In this document: piece after piece, positions 20,831-30,867 of the stretch
Position numbering within the stretch: the first letter of the stretch is position 1
How the letters are laid out: the number at the start of each line of letters is the position of its first letter
Assembly (NCBI GenBank): GCA_002733765.1
Contig: NVWU01000024.1
Coordinates: 1 to 60,961 of the forward strand
Reading direction: 5' to 3'
Length of the DNA stretch: 60,961 bases
Source of the DNA: Colwellia sp.
GTDB taxonomy: Bacteria; Pseudomonadota; Gammaproteobacteria; Enterobacterales; Alteromonadaceae
The notes under the pieces: model-generated
What the model was told of the DNA's origin: nothing
Databases searched by the model: none
The model's input: the letters and a program-made list of their open reading frames with translations, nothing else
Position numbers and translations under genes: made by a program

Positions 20831-21170
20831 TCACACTCTCCAATTTACATTGATTACCAAACAAATAATTCACTACAAGACTCACTAACAAAACCGATAA
20901 AAACGTTTTAAAATTAGCGTAGCTACTGTTTTTGTTTGATCAAATTTATACCAAATGGCATATCGACAAAAAATTTTTACGATCATAAAGAAATAGGGGG
21001 GGGTTTTCAAGGTAAAAAGGAACTTAAGCACGGGAAAAATCGAAAAAAATCAAAAAATATAACAATGTGAGCTAAATAGTAGTAAATAAAATTTTTCAAC
21101 TAAATACTAGCTATAAATCAAATATATAAGTTAATGATATAAAAAACTACAATTCATAACTTAAAGGTAT
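20831..21170. other. petABC upstream region with a G8 tract
   Basis: No gene. On the plus strand there is a run of eight G at 20996-21003 (C8 for the minus-strand petA transcript, about 166 bases upstream of petA), and a TATACCAAATG motif at about 20948. AT-rich otherwise; it must contain the petA promoter. Confidence 0.5.
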
Positions 21171-21198
21171 AAAAAAACCGACAAAAAGTCGGTTTTTT
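21171..21198 (-). terminator. Rho-independent terminator of rplM-rpsI
   Basis: A-rich lead, stem ACCGAC-aaaaa-GTCGGT, then a T run; placed 30 bases after rpsI. A and T tracts on both sides could make it work in both directions. Confidence 0.88.
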
Positions 21199-21227
21199 GA
21201 AATCGTAAAATGTACGAAGTATTGATT

Positions 21228-21620
21228 TTAACGTTTAGAAAACTGAGGTTTCTTACGTGCTTTATGTAAACCAACTTTCTTACGTTCAACTTTACGAGCA
21301 TCACGAGTAACGAAACCAGCCGCGCGTAAAGCGCCACGTAAAGTTTCATCAAACTCCATTAATGCACGAGTAATACCGTGACGAATCGCGCCAGCTTGAC
21401 CAGAAATACCACCACCAACTACAGTGATGTTAAAGTCAAACTTTTCTCCCATTTCAACTAACTCTAATGGTTGACGAACAACCATAACAGCCGTTTCACG
21501 AGGAAAGTATTCCGCGACATCACGTTTATTAATTGTGATTGCACCGTTACCAGCTTTCATAAACACACGAGCAGTTGAGCTCTTGCGACGACCAGTACCG
21601 TAATATTGATTATCAGCCAT
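21228..21620 (-). CDS. rpsI: 30S ribosomal protein S9
   Basis: Small-subunit protein whose C-terminal tail reaches the P-site tRNA. 130 residues: [19 protein letters not shown] at the start, [19 protein letters not shown] in the middle, and the invariant basic tail ending in PQFSKR. It starts 3 bases after rplM, in the usual L13-S9 operon. Confidence 0.99.
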   Translation of the reverse strand: MADNQYYGTGRRKSSTARVFMKAGNGAITINKRDVAEYFPRETAVMVVRQPLELVEMGEKFDFNITVVGGGISGQAGAIRHGITRALMEFDETLRGALRAAGFVTRDARKVERKKVGLHKARKKPQFSKR

Positions 21621-21623
21621 TGC

Positions 21624-22052
21624 TTAAAGCTCCAAAAGTTGTGGTTGTTGTGCAGTATGTGCATGCTCAGGGCCTGCATATACTTTTAATTTGCGGAACA
21701 TCTCGCGACCTAAAGGACCTTTAGGTAACATGCCTTTAACAGCAAATTCTAGTACACGAGTTGGTGCTTTTTCAATTAGCTTTTCAAAACTAATTTGTTT
21801 AAGACCACCAGGGAATTCAGTATGCGAATAGTAAATTTTACCTTTCGCTTTGTTACCCGTTACACGTACTTTTTCAGCATTGATAACAACGATATAATCG
21901 CCAGTATCTACATGAGGAGTATATTCTGCTTTATGCTTACCGCGTAAACGGCTTGCAATTTCAGTAGCGATACGACCTAAAGTTTTATTTTCGGCGTCCA
22001 CTAAGAACCATTCGCGTTGTACGCTTGCTGGTTTAGCTACAAAAGTTTTCAT
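21624..22052 (-). CDS. rplM: 50S ribosomal protein L13
   Basis: Early-assembling large-subunit protein. From ATG 22052 it has 142 residues, the standard length; a start four codons further up (22064) is open but gives a non-family MGFL extension. Motifs: [51 protein letters not shown] and [13 protein letters not shown]. Confidence 0.98.
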   Translation of the reverse strand: MKTFVAKPASVQREWFLVDAENKTLGRIATEIASRLRGKHKAEYTPHVDTGDYIVVINAEKVRVTGNKAKGKIYYSHTEFPGGLKQISFEKLIEKAPTRVLEFAVKGMLPKGPLGREMFRKLKVYAGPEHAHTAQQPQLLEL

Positions 22053-22329
22053 TAAAAAACCCAATATTAAATATGTTACTTAAATAACAAGTTAAGCTAA
22101 GGCTTAGCTTGTCCGTTAATAATAGACCACGCAATTACCCCTTCGAGTATCGAGCCTAACGTCTTCTCCACTACTATTAAGTCGCCTTAAAAGTAATAAA
22201 AAGACAGTTTGTAACGTAGGGAGCGCGCATTATACAGAACATAACTGAGAAGATCACGCCTAATATGTAATCTTTTAGATAAAAACCATAAAAAAGGCTA
22301 CTATTTTATTTTTTCTAAATTTCATCCAC
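22053..22329. other. rplM leader region
   Basis: About 280 bases upstream of rplM on its strand, where the operon promoter and leader should lie. In E. coli L13 represses its own operon through such a leader. I could not define a specific fold or promoter here. Confidence 0.4.
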
Positions 22330-22358
22330 AAAAAAAGCGCCAATAAGGCGCTTTTTTT
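22330..22358 (-). terminator. Rho-independent terminator of rpmE
   Basis: A run, stem AGCGCC-aataa-GGCGCT, then a run of T. Lies 48 bases after the rpmE stop; symmetrical, so it could also stop plus-strand transcription. Confidence 0.9.
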
Positions 22359-22405
22359 CGTTTGATGCTTTGCTATTTAATAGCAAATTAGATAAAAAGT
22401 AAAAG

Positions 22406-22618
22406 TTACTTCTTACTAAGTGCGCCAAAACGTTTGTTGAATTTATCAACACGACCACCAGTCTCAGCAGCTTTTTGCTTGCCAGTGTAAAACGGGTGAC
22501 ATGCAGAACATACGTCTAAATGAATGTCTTTTTTAGCTGTTGAGCGTGTTTCAATAACATTGCCACAAGAACAAGTTGCTTTAAATGCAACATAGTTAGG
22601 ATGAATGCCTTCTTTCAT
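22406..22618 (-). CDS. rpmE: 50S ribosomal protein L31 (zinc-binding form)
   Basis: Large-subunit protein at the intersubunit bridge. From ATG 22618 ([20 protein letters not shown]) it has 70 residues, as expected; a frame extended to 22777 is not family-like and is rejected. The zinc Cys set is kept: CSC near 16-18 and CSAC at about 37-40. The ribosome-binding site AGAGG is just upstream. It is divergent from priA, the standard gammaproteobacterial neighbour. Confidence 0.98.
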   Translation of the reverse strand: MKEGIHPNYVAFKATCSCGNVIETRSTAKKDIHLDVCSACHPFYTGKQKAAETGGRVDKFNKRFGALSKK

Positions 22619-22873
22619 GGGAACCTCTATATCTCTTTCGAGAAATTGGGCGTATCGCCACTTAGCCGTTTTATTACTTTTAACTAATAAAAAGTAATCA
22701 ATAAAAACGCCAAGCACCATACGGTGTAAAATTAATGGGGGCGAATAATAAATGATCACAACAGTGACTGCAAGCAAAAGCAGGACAAAATTGATTAAAA
22801 AGACTTATTAATAAAATAAAGTATTTGCGATAAGATAGTAGGCACTAAAACATTAATCACTCTTATTTATCAC

Positions 22874-25129
22874 GTGTCTGAACTAACCATTCCCTCTCAA
22901 GCAACATCTGCAGAACTAGTACCTGAAAGTTATGTACAAGTTGCGGTGCCTGTCCCTATACGACAGTTATTTACCTATAAGATCCCTAAGGATATGCAAC
23001 AACCACCAATACATATTGGTGAACGCGTTGCGGTATCTTTTGGTGCAAGACAGGTTATTGCTATTGTTATCTCCGTTAGTAATGACTGTGATATCGATAT
23101 AAAAAAAATAAAAGCACTTTCAAAGCGCCTTAACGACAGTTTTCATTTAAGCAATTCTTTAGTCGATTTTCTGAAATTATGTGCAAATTATTATCATCAC
23201 CCAATCGGCGATGTATTCCAACAAGCGTTACCTAAATTATTGCGCCAAGTTAAGAAGCTAGAGTTACAGCCCCCTACGGTTTGGCATAGTGTAAACATTA
23301 CCGCAACAACACAAAAACAATTAGAAAAAGTAGTCACAAAAGCACCTAAACAATATGCACTTTATCAATTAATAGATAAACATCAAGGCATAAGCTGGGC
23401 AGAATTACGCACCTTGGGCTATAACAAAGCACAACTTAACGCGCTGACGGCTAAAGCGCTAATAACCGAAACTAAGCAGCAACCTTGTCAGTTTGTTTGG
23501 CAAGAGCAAGCCTTAGCGCAAGAAAATAAGCAAGTACTGTCGACCGAGCAAGCGATTATTGTTGCGGCAATTAATCAGTCACTTGCACAGTTTACTTGTC
23601 ACTTAATCGATGGTGTTACTGGCTCAGGTAAAACCGAAGTTTACTTACAGGCCATGGAAAATGTACTGGCTAATAATCAGCAAGTATTAGTGATCGTACC
23701 TGAAATAGGCTTAACGCCACAAACGTTATTGCGTTTTGAACAACGCTTTAATGTGCCTATCTGTTTACATCATTCCAACTTAAATGACACGGAACGTTTA
23801 GATACTTGGCTGAATGCTCAACAAAGTAGTGCCGCTATTATCATTGGCACACGCTCTGCTATTTTCTCTCCTCTGCATGAATTAGGCATGATTATTGTTG
23901 ATGAAGAACACGACAGTTCATTAAAGCAGCAAGACAGTTTTCGTTATCACGGACGAGACATTGCCATTTTACGTGCTAGGCAATTAAATATTCCTATTGT
24001 ATTAGGTAGCGCGACACCCAGTTTTGAATCGCTACAAAATGCCCTTTCAGGGAAGTATCAATACCACCAATTGCACAAGCGCGCTGGAAAAAGTAGTAAA
24101 GCGAAAATAGCACTAATTGATGTTGCCAAGCAGCAAATGGAGTTTGGTCTATCGGGGAGCTTAAAACACGAAATTCAACAAACATTAGCCCGTGGTGAAC
24201 AAGTACTCATTTTTTTAAATCGTCGTGGCTATGCGCCAGCTATCAATTGCCAAGAATGTCATTGGCTTTGCGATTGTCAACGTTGTGATAAACCTTATAC
24301 TCTTCATCAAAAACAGCAATTATTGATATGCCATCACTGTGGTAGTCAAAAACGCGTACCAAGACAATGCCCTAGCTGTGGCAGTGTTCGCATTGCACCT
24401 GTTGGCCAAGGAACCGAACAACTAGAACAACGGATCAGTGAACTATTTCCTGATGTTAGCGTAGTGAGAATAGATAGAGACAGTACACGAAGAAAAGGCG
24501 AGTTAACAAAGTTATTGCAAGAAATTACCGAGAAAAAACACCAATTATTAATTGGTACACAAATGCTAGCCAAAGGACATCATTTTCCTGAGGTAACGTT
24601 AGTCGCTGTACTTGATGGCGATGGCGCACTATTTAGTTTTGATTTTCGCGCCAGCGAGAACATGGCTCAATTACTCATTCAAGTAGCAGGCCGTGCTGGC
24701 CGTGCGAGCAAACCTGGAAAAGTACTCGTGCAAACGAGCTATCCAGATCACCCCTTATTACAAGATTTAGTACATAATGGCTATCAACATTTTGCTAAAC
24801 AGGCGTTAATTGAACGTAAACAAGCGCGATTACCCCCGTTTAGTTTTCAAGCGTTAATCCGCGCTGAAGCAAGTTACCCAAGTTACCCTGAAAAATTTTT
24901 ACGGACACTCACTGAGCAAACAATAATAAACTGTGAATTTGCTGGGCCTGTGCCTGCCGCGATGGAAAAGAAAGCAGGTAAATTTCGTTACCACCTAATT
25001 TTGCAATCAAAATCTAGAAAAGAGTTACATATCGCTATTTTACAATTATTGACCGTAATACCAAATAATGAATGGCAACATAAAGTACGGTGGAGTTTAG
25101 ATATTGACCCTATTGATTTAAATTGGTGA
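22874..25129 (+). CDS. priA: Primosomal replication-restart helicase PriA
   Basis: 3'-to-5' DNA helicase that recognises stalled forks and reloads the replisome. 751 residues from GTG 22874. The N-terminal DNA-binding domain contains VAVPVPIRQLFTYKIP. Walker A is GVTGSGKT at about 249-256, DEEH box VDEEHD at about 345, and helicase motif LGSATPSFES follows. A zinc-binding insert has paired CxxC motifs (CQECHWLCDCQRC, CHHCGS, CPSCGS). Motif VI is QVAGRAGRA. Divergent from rpmE. Confidence 0.97.
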   Translation: MSELTIPSQATSAELVPESYVQVAVPVPIRQLFTYKIPKDMQQPPIHIGERVAVSFGARQVIAIVISVSNDCDIDIKKIKALSKRLNDSFHLSNSLVDFLKLCANYYHHPIGDVFQQALPKLLRQVKKLELQPPTVWHSVNITATTQKQLEKVVTKAPKQYALYQLIDKHQGISWAELRTLGYNKAQLNALTAKALITETKQQPCQFVWQEQALAQENKQVLSTEQAIIVAAINQSLAQFTCHLIDGVTGSGKTEVYLQAMENVLANNQQVLVIVPEIGLTPQTLLRFEQRFNVPICLHHSNLNDTERLDTWLNAQQSSAAIIIGTRSAIFSPLHELGMIIVDEEHDSSLKQQDSFRYHGRDIAILRARQLNIPIVLGSATPSFESLQNALSGKYQYHQLHKRAGKSSKAKIALIDVAKQQMEFGLSGSLKHEIQQTLARGEQVLIFLNRRGYAPAINCQECHWLCDCQRCDKPYTLHQKQQLLICHHCGSQKRVPRQCPSCGSVRIAPVGQGTEQLEQRISELFPDVSVVRIDRDSTRRKGELTKLLQEITEKKHQLLIGTQMLAKGHHFPEVTLVAVLDGDGALFSFDFRASENMAQLLIQVAGRAGRASKPGKVLVQTSYPDHPLLQDLVHNGYQHFAKQALIERKQARLPPFSFQALIRAEASYPSYPEKFLRTLTEQTIINCEFAGPVPAAMEKKAGKFRYHLILQSKSRKELHIAILQLLTVIPNNEWQHKVRWSLDIDPIDLNW

Positions 25130-25172
25130 GTCGTTAGAATAACAAAACTTTTCCGCGATTCTCCTGCTATTC

Positions 25173-25727
25173 ATGTCAAATCAAGATTATATTACTCGCA
25201 CACCGGCAAAAAAGAAGAAAAACAACCCTTATAAACAAAACACACCTGCCCCTAAATCAACAGTTAAAGCCAAAATTATTGGCCTTATCGTTATCGTATT
25301 AATTGCCGCCTTTGCCTATAGTTTATGGTTTTTAAAAACAAGTCCAAAAACTAAAGCACCTATTCAAGCGGTGACGACAGCACCTGCTGCAAAAGAGTCA
25401 AATTTACCTGCACCACCCAAAGAAAAATGGACCTACGTAGAAAACTTAAAAACCAAAGAAATTGAAGTGGGTCAATACGAAGTAACACAAAAAGGTCCTT
25501 ATCGATTACAGTGTGGTTCATTTAAAACCACCAGACGCGCTGAAACATTAAAAGCGACCATTGCTTTCGTAGGACTTGAAGCCACTATAAAAAAATCTAT
25601 TGGCAGCAACGGTACTTGGTATAAAGTAATATTAGGCCCTTACGCTCGTAAACGATTAGCAGAACAAGATAAGCATAAATTAAGAAACAATAGCGTCAAT
25701 CGTTGCCAAGTTCTATTATGGAAATAA
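25173..25727 (+). CDS. ftsN: FtsN-like SPOR-domain cell-division protein
   Basis: Essential late division protein that activates septal peptidoglycan synthesis and binds denuded glycan. 184 residues: a basic cytoplasmic N-terminus (TPAKKKKNNPYK), a single membrane helix (about 36-54), a Pro/Ala-rich periplasmic linker and a C-terminal SPOR domain (about 105-184; YRLQCGSFKTTRRAETLKA and WYKVILGPYARKRLAEQ). Shorter than E. coli FtsN (319), as in many marine relatives. Its position between priA and hslVU supports the name. Confidence 0.9.
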   Translation: MSNQDYITRTPAKKKKNNPYKQNTPAPKSTVKAKIIGLIVIVLIAAFAYSLWFLKTSPKTKAPIQAVTTAPAAKESNLPAPPKEKWTYVENLKTKEIEVGQYEVTQKGPYRLQCGSFKTTRRAETLKATIAFVGLEATIKKSIGSNGTWYKVILGPYARKRLAEQDKHKLRNNSVNRCQVLLWK

Positions 25728-25808
25728 TTTAACTCCTTCCTTGAAAAATCAGCAATGATCCCAATTTAATTTACATTAAAAATATAATTTTTCGAATTGG
25801 AAGTTAAT

Positions 25809-26327
25809 ATGACTACTATCGTTTCAGTTAGACGCAATGGCAAAGTTGCCATTGGTGGTGATGGACAAGTATCACTTGGTAATACCGTGATGAAAGGTAA
25901 CGCAAAAAAAGTACGCCGTTTATACAATAACAAAGTGCTTGCTGGTTTTGCTGGTGGTACTGCCGATGCTTTTACTTTATTCGAACGCTTTGAAAGTAAG
26001 CTTGAACAACATCAAGGCCATTTAACTAAAGCCGCAGTAGAATTAGCCAAAGATTGGCGTAGCGATCGTGCCTTAAGAAAACTTGAAGCCTTACTTGCTG
26101 TGGCCGATGAAACCGCCTCGTTAATTATTACCGGTAATGGTGATGTTATTCAACCTGAGCACGATTTAATTGCCATTGGTAGCGGTGGGAATTTTGCTCA
26201 ATCGGCAGCAATCGCCTTATTAGAAAATACAGAATTAAGTGCTAAAGAAATAGTCGAAAAATCATTAACTATTGCGGGTAACATCTGCGTATTTACTAAC
26301 CAAGAACATACGATAGACGAGTTATAA
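25809..26327 (+). CDS. hslV: HslV (ClpQ) protease subunit
   Basis: Proteasome-like threonine peptidase that works with HslU. From ATG 25809 it has 172 residues. The nucleophile is the Thr exposed after Met removal ([20 protein letters not shown]); a TTG start at 25797 would bury it and is rejected. A GGAAG ribosome-binding site lies about 5 bases upstream of ATG. Motifs [32 protein letters not shown] and [13 protein letters not shown] are present. Confidence 0.98.
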   Translation: MTTIVSVRRNGKVAIGGDGQVSLGNTVMKGNAKKVRRLYNNKVLAGFAGGTADAFTLFERFESKLEQHQGHLTKAAVELAKDWRSDRALRKLEALLAVADETASLIITGNGDVIQPEHDLIAIGSGGNFAQSAAIALLENTELSAKEIVEKSLTIAGNICVFTNQEHTIDEL

Positions 26328-26399
26328 CTATAACGATAGTTATGAGTTACGAAAAATTATTGCCTTGGCGCTAAACCAAGACGAAATGAGGATTAAAAC

Positions 26400-27731
26400 A
26401 TGTCAGATATGACACCACGTGAAATTGTTCATGAATTAGACAGCCACATTATTGGTCAAAGTAATGCGAAACGCGCTGTGGCAATCGCGTTAAGAAATCG
26501 TTGGCGCCGTATGCAGTTGAATGAAGCCTTACGCAACGAAGTCACCCCAAAAAATATTTTAATGATTGGCCCAACGGGGGTTGGTAAAACTGAGATTGCT
26601 CGCCGTTTAGCTAAATTAGCGCGTGCACCTTTTATTAAAGTTGAAGCAACAAAATTCACTGAAGTGGGTTATGTTGGTAAAGAAGTAGAAAGCATTATTC
26701 GAGATCTTGCCGATATGGCAATCAAAATGGTTAAAGAAGACGAAATGAGTCGCGTACAGCATTTAGCTGAAGAAGCTGCAGAAGAGCGTATTTTAGATGT
26801 ATTATTACCTCCAGCTCGCGATGGTTTTGGTAATGATGAACAAAGTGAAAATACCAATACTCGTCAAATATTTCGTAAAAAATTACGCGAAGGAAAGTTA
26901 GACAATAAAGAAGTAGAGTTAGATTTAGCCGCACCGCAAGTAGGCGTTGAAATTATGGCTCCTCCTGGTATGGAAGACATGACTTCACAATTGCAGAGCA
27001 TGTTCCAAAACATGTCGAGCGATAAAACCAATAAACGTAAACTGAAAATTAAAGATGCATTGAAGGCGCTACAAGAAGAAGAAGCAGCTAAAATAGTGAA
27101 TAACGACGACATTAAACAAAAAGCCATTTACGCAGTAGAGCAAAATGGTATTGTTTTTATTGACGAAATTGATAAAATTTGTAAACGTGCTGACAGCAAT
27201 AGCGGTGGCGATGTTTCACGTGAAGGGGTACAGCGTGATTTACTCCCCTTAGTCGAAGGCTCAACAGTTAGCACTAAGCATGGCATGATCAAAACCGATC
27301 ACATTTTGTTTATCGCTTCTGGTGCATTCCAAATGGTTAAACCTTCAGATTTAATTCCTGAATTACAAGGCCGCTTACCTATTCGTGTTGAATTAAAAGC
27401 CCTAACTTCTGATGATTTTGTTAGAATTTTAACTGAACCTTTTGCTTCACTAACTGAGCAATATATTGCACTGTTAGCAACTGAAGGCGTTAATATTGAG
27501 TTTAGTGATGATGGCATTCAAGCGATAGCCAATGCTGCTTGGCAAGTAAACGAAACCACTGAAAACATTGGTGCACGTAGGCTTCATACCATGATGGAGC
27601 GATTGACAGAAGAGCTATCTTTTAATGCCGATCAACGCTCAGGCGAAACCATACTAATCGACAAAAGTTATGTCGATGACATATTAAGTGACGTGATAAA
27701 AGACGAAGATTTGAGCCGATTTATACTTTAG
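26400..27731 (+). CDS. hslU: HslU (ClpY) AAA+ unfoldase
   Basis: ATPase that unfolds substrates and feeds them into HslV. 443 residues. Walker A is GPTGVGKTE (about 57-65), the pore-loop region [19 protein letters not shown] follows, then the intermediate I-domain (about 110-240), Walker [11 protein letters not shown], and sensor segments GRLPIRVEL and [15 protein letters not shown]. It ends LSRFIL, the conserved C-terminal tail that docks into HslV. 72 bases after hslV. Confidence 0.98.
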   Translation: MSDMTPREIVHELDSHIIGQSNAKRAVAIALRNRWRRMQLNEALRNEVTPKNILMIGPTGVGKTEIARRLAKLARAPFIKVEATKFTEVGYVGKEVESIIRDLADMAIKMVKEDEMSRVQHLAEEAAEERILDVLLPPARDGFGNDEQSENTNTRQIFRKKLREGKLDNKEVELDLAAPQVGVEIMAPPGMEDMTSQLQSMFQNMSSDKTNKRKLKIKDALKALQEEEAAKIVNNDDIKQKAIYAVEQNGIVFIDEIDKICKRADSNSGGDVSREGVQRDLLPLVEGSTVSTKHGMIKTDHILFIASGAFQMVKPSDLIPELQGRLPIRVELKALTSDDFVRILTEPFASLTEQYIALLATEGVNIEFSDDGIQAIANAAWQVNETTENIGARRLHTMMERLTEELSFNADQRSGETILIDKSYVDDILSDVIKDEDLSRFIL

Positions 27732-27756
27732 ACTATTTGAGTTACCAATAAATCCT

Positions 27757-28110
27757 ATGATTATTACCGGTTTTATTATCAACAATACAGAAAACAACCT
27801 TACTATTAATACCGTTAATAGTAAGGTTTCTCAATTAAGTTTTGAGTATTTACGCGTTTTCTCGCCAACAACAGAAAAGCAACCACAAGCATTAGTTAGT
27901 CATAAAAAATCGATAATGTTAACGACAATAGATAATGTCGGCAAACACGGTTATCGGCTTTATTTTGATGATCAACACAGTGCTATTTATTCTTCAGATT
28001 ATCTCGAACTACTCATAAAAGAGCATGATCAACGCTGGCAGCATTATTTAAGTGAACTTAAATCCTCTGGGCACTCACGTGAAGCAATGATTAATATTAC
28101 TCAATTATAA
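27757..28110 (+). CDS. GBBH-like N-domain (DUF971) protein
   Basis: Stand-alone version of the N-terminal domain found in gamma-butyrobetaine hydroxylase-type enzymes; function unknown, sometimes linked to iron-sulfur or metal handling. 117 residues. Family marks: FEYLRVFSPTTE at 29-40, then the block DNVGKHGYRLYFDDQHSAIY-SSDYLELL, corresponding to the vGxYavrixFdDgHxxGiYxWxyL consensus. It sits 25 bases after hslU; this hslVU-DUF971 order is common in proteobacteria. Confidence 0.85.
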   Translation: MIITGFIINNTENNLTINTVNSKVSQLSFEYLRVFSPTTEKQPQALVSHKKSIMLTTIDNVGKHGYRLYFDDQHSAIYSSDYLELLIKEHDQRWQHYLSELKSSGHSREAMINITQL

Positions 28111-28292
28111 ATTTCTTCACCTATTTATACCCAAGGCACTTGAGTAATAACAAGATAAAAATATCATAAAATGTATTTTGTAGTAAAAAAAATTTATTAA
28201 AAAGTTTTCCTACAAAATACAAGTAACTATTTAAATTTCATCTTAACAAGTTATACTGGGATAGTTTTATTATCTATTTAAAGAGCTTTGTT

Positions 28293-28778
28293 ATGGAATA
28301 TAATACCTCGCAACTGTGTGATATATATGCAGACTTAATTGATGTCATTGATCCTATTTTTAGTAATTATGGTGGTCGACATTCTTTTGGGGGTAAAGTC
28401 GTCACTATTAAATGCTTTGAAGGTACCGGATTAATAGCACAAGTAGTCGCTACTGACGGTATCGGTAAAGTATTAGTTATTGATGGTGGCGGTTCGACAC
28501 GACGAGCGTTAATAGACATCAACATTGCCGAAACTGCGGCTAATAATGGCTGGGAAGGTATTATTTGTTACGGTAGCGTTCGTGATGTAGACACCATAGA
28601 AGAAGTAGAACTAGGTATTCAGGGTTTGGTATCAATTCCAGTTGGCGCTAACGATAATGAATTTGGCGAAAGTGATGTTGCTATAAACTTCGGTGGAGTG
28701 ACGATATTACCTGACGATCATATTTATGCAGATAATACCGGAATTATACTATCTGCTGATCCATTAGATATAGAGTAA
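28293..28778 (+). CDS. rraA: Ribonuclease E activity regulator RraA
   Basis: Trimeric ring protein that binds the RNase E scaffold region and lowers mRNA decay. 161 residues, the family length. Motifs: [19 protein letters not shown] at the start, [35 protein letters not shown] block ([14 protein letters not shown]) and [15 protein letters not shown]. It follows a 182-base gap, so it probably has its own promoter (TATACT at 28252-28257 is a candidate -10). It converges with the peroxidase gene 6 bases away. Confidence 0.96.
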   Translation: MEYNTSQLCDIYADLIDVIDPIFSNYGGRHSFGGKVVTIKCFEGTGLIAQVVATDGIGKVLVIDGGGSTRRALIDINIAETAANNGWEGIICYGSVRDVDTIEEVELGIQGLVSIPVGANDNEFGESDVAINFGGVTILPDDHIYADNTGIILSADPLDIE

Positions 28779-28784
28779 ACCTTT

Positions 28785-29741
28785 TTAAGAATAATCTGTT
28801 AGCTCATTAATGTCAGTAATCGTTTCAAGTCCCGTCAGAAAAGTTAAACTAGGGGCAAAAAAAGCCGCCCCTGTTTCAGCTTGAGTGTATTTAAGCAGGT
28901 GATCAACATTGCCATGCCCATCACCATGAATCATGCTCTTTAACATCAAAGCAAACGGTTTCGGCGAATGGCAATAAGACACGAAAAATAATCCTTGGCA
29001 TTTCATATCACCATAAGGCATGCTTTGTCTTAAAATTTCAAGACTATTGCCTTGTTCATCTTTTAAACTGGTGCGCTTAGTATGCGCAGTTAAAGGCTTA
29101 TCTTCACTCTCATACTCAATATTATCAATCTTGGTACGACCATAAATATCTTCTTGTTCTTTATTTTTTAATGAATTCCAAAGGGTTAAGTTATGTTGAT
29201 ATCGTTGTGTATGTAAATAGCTACCACTTGAAAAAATAGCATCATCGCACTCTTTCACCAAAGCGACATCTCTGCGATGCATTCCTTTTGGGTTTTCAGT
29301 ACCATCAACAAAACCGGTTAAATCTCGACCATCTAAAAAACGAAATGCTTGTATTTGCTCAATCAATTCGACACTGTCAGCAAATAGCTGACAAACTTTA
29401 GAACAAACAATATGGTTAACATCTCCCCGATCGCTACGAATCTCAATATAAATATCAACATTACTACTCGGTGCGACTCGATCATCACTATTCATTGATG
29501 GAAAGGGTGCTAATAATGCAGGGCGTGCTTGCGGATAAAATTCATCCCAATAATTAGCGCCAATGGCAATCACCCCCGTCAAATTGGCTTCTGAATATTG
29601 CTCAGCATAATCTTCAAATAATGCAGGTAAACGAGATAATGCGGTTCGAATAAAAGCATTTTTATCATCTAAGACATTAAAAAGTAAGTAACTGCCATGT
29701 AAATTAGGCTCAGCGCAAATACCAAACTGTTCTCTAGCCAT
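28785..29741 (-). CDS. Dye-decolorizing (DyP-type) heme peroxidase
   Basis: Cytosolic heme peroxidase of the DyP/YfeX type; the physiological substrate is uncertain. 318 residues, no signal or Tat sequence. The family GxxDG motif is GFVDG at 143-147 within RDLTGFVDGTENPKG. The distal Arg and proximal His regions are suggested by HTKRTSLKDEQGN and the MPYGDMKCQGLFFVSYC block. It belongs to the class without a twin-arginine signal. Confidence 0.93.
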   Translation of the reverse strand: MAREQFGICAEPNLHGSYLLFNVLDDKNAFIRTALSRLPALFEDYAEQYSEANLTGVIAIGANYWDEFYPQARPALLAPFPSMNSDDRVAPSSNVDIYIEIRSDRGDVNHIVCSKVCQLFADSVELIEQIQAFRFLDGRDLTGFVDGTENPKGMHRRDVALVKECDDAIFSSGSYLHTQRYQHNLTLWNSLKNKEQEDIYGRTKIDNIEYESEDKPLTAHTKRTSLKDEQGNSLEILRQSMPYGDMKCQGLFFVSYCHSPKPFALMLKSMIHGDGHGNVDHLLKYTQAETGAAFFAPSLTFLTGLETITDINELTDYS

Positions 29742-29809
29742 TTTGAAATTCCTGAAGTTAAGGGGTTGAGTATATATTTATTTATTGTACACAAAAAAAA
29801 GCATTCTGG

Positions 29810-30709
29810 TTACATCACTTGCCATAAACCCTGTTTATCCTGACACATCAACTCATTTAATGTTTCTAACTGATCTTTAAAGTGATTGACAAAAATTAAT
29901 TTATGACAAGTAAGCCCATTTTTCATAAACCTGGATTTTTTACTTATTTTACCCCGGTTACCACTGTCATTATTGTTCCAAAAAATCTGCTGTTTATTCT
30001 CATCTGTTAGTAAGAACAACACCTGCTCTTGCATGATAGTTATATCTTTTGCCGTTAAGTATTTGGCCGATAGAGATTTGACATCAACAATATCCGTCAA
30101 GCCAGAAACCACATCAAATGGCAAAGAAATAACACCTTTAACAAAGCCTGAAACTAAACCACTACTTGCTTCTTTTCCTATCGTTTTAGCATCAATAATG
30201 ATTGCTTCTGTTCGGGTTAAATACCGAGGAATATCTTGCCGGGAGTGCTTAATCTCTGTTAAATACTGTGTTGAGTGTGGGCGCCACTTAGACACTTCGA
30301 CCGTGGTAGCGTTGGTTGTTTCTATAACGGCGTCAACACGTTGTAATACACTAGGTAAATGCTCTTGCAATAGTTGTATCTGTGTTTCAATTTTGTCTAA
30401 ATGTTGCCACAACTGTGGTAGCTGTTTGGCATATTGCTCACTTTGCGCTAAACCTTGTTCCGCTATAGGTAAAGCCTTATCGACTTGCATTAGAATAGCG
30501 GGTATTTGTTTATCAACTAATACCCTAACCTTGCCAACTTCAATTCTCACTAATTCTATTTCATTTATTATCGTTGAAATATGCGGCGTGGTTCTATCAA
30601 CAGCATCAATGAACTCTGGTATTTCTTTAGTAAAACTAAGTAATGCATAAGCTAAATAACCGATGGCACCACTAAGTAATACTTGTGAATAAGAGAATTT
30701 TGTTTTCAT
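29810..30709 (-). CDS. Membrane-anchored coiled-coil protein of unknown function
   Basis: Not recognised as a named family. 299 residues: an N-terminal hydrophobic anchor (about 8-26), then a long amphipathic helical region (about 35-170) rich in Q, L, E and I with heptad-like spacing, resembling MCE-type or chemoreceptor-like stalks. A Gly/Ser stretch (SSGLVSGFVKGVISLPFDVV) follows near 180-200, and then a compact C-terminal domain with two Cys (TCHK and MCQDKQGLWQ), which recalls small outer-membrane antigen-like domains. It is on the same strand as the DyP gene, 68 bases upstream of it, and may be co-transcribed. Confidence 0.6.
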   Translation of the reverse strand: MKTKFSYSQVLLSGAIGYLAYALLSFTKEIPEFIDAVDRTTPHISTIINEIELVRIEVGKVRVLVDKQIPAILMQVDKALPIAEQGLAQSEQYAKQLPQLWQHLDKIETQIQLLQEHLPSVLQRVDAVIETTNATTVEVSKWRPHSTQYLTEIKHSRQDIPRYLTRTEAIIIDAKTIGKEASSGLVSGFVKGVISLPFDVVSGLTDIVDVKSLSAKYLTAKDITIMQEQVLFLLTDENKQQIFWNNNDSGNRGKISKKSRFMKNGLTCHKLIFVNHFKDQLETLNELMCQDKQGLWQVM

Positions 30710-30793
30710 AAATCACTATTAATTTTATTAGTATGCTGAATTAAACTAATTTCATCAAGCAAACAATGGGCTAACCATTAAAAGCGAATCAAT

Positions 30794-30820
30794 AAAAAAG
30801 CAGCGAAATCGCTGCTTTTT
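30794..30820 (-). terminator. Rho-independent terminator of glnK-amtB
   Basis: AAAAAGCAGCG-aaat-CGCTGCTTTTT, 48 bases after the amtB stop; also fits as a general stop between the two operons. Confidence 0.85.
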
Positions 30821-30867
30821 ATAGTTAATAAGGGCTTATATCCCTTTATTTTTGAGATGTTGTATCA

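Noticed and set aside
22053..22329. Structured L13 leader
   Set aside because: Location fits, but I could not see a convincing conserved fold by eye.
22619..22777. Extended start for rpmE
   Set aside because: Adds 53 residues not seen in L31; ATG 22618 has a ribosome-binding site and gives 70 residues.
29973..30650. 225-codon plus-strand frame
   Set aside because: Antisense to the membrane coiled-coil gene, Cys/Ser-rich composition typical of a shadow frame, no ribosome-binding site.
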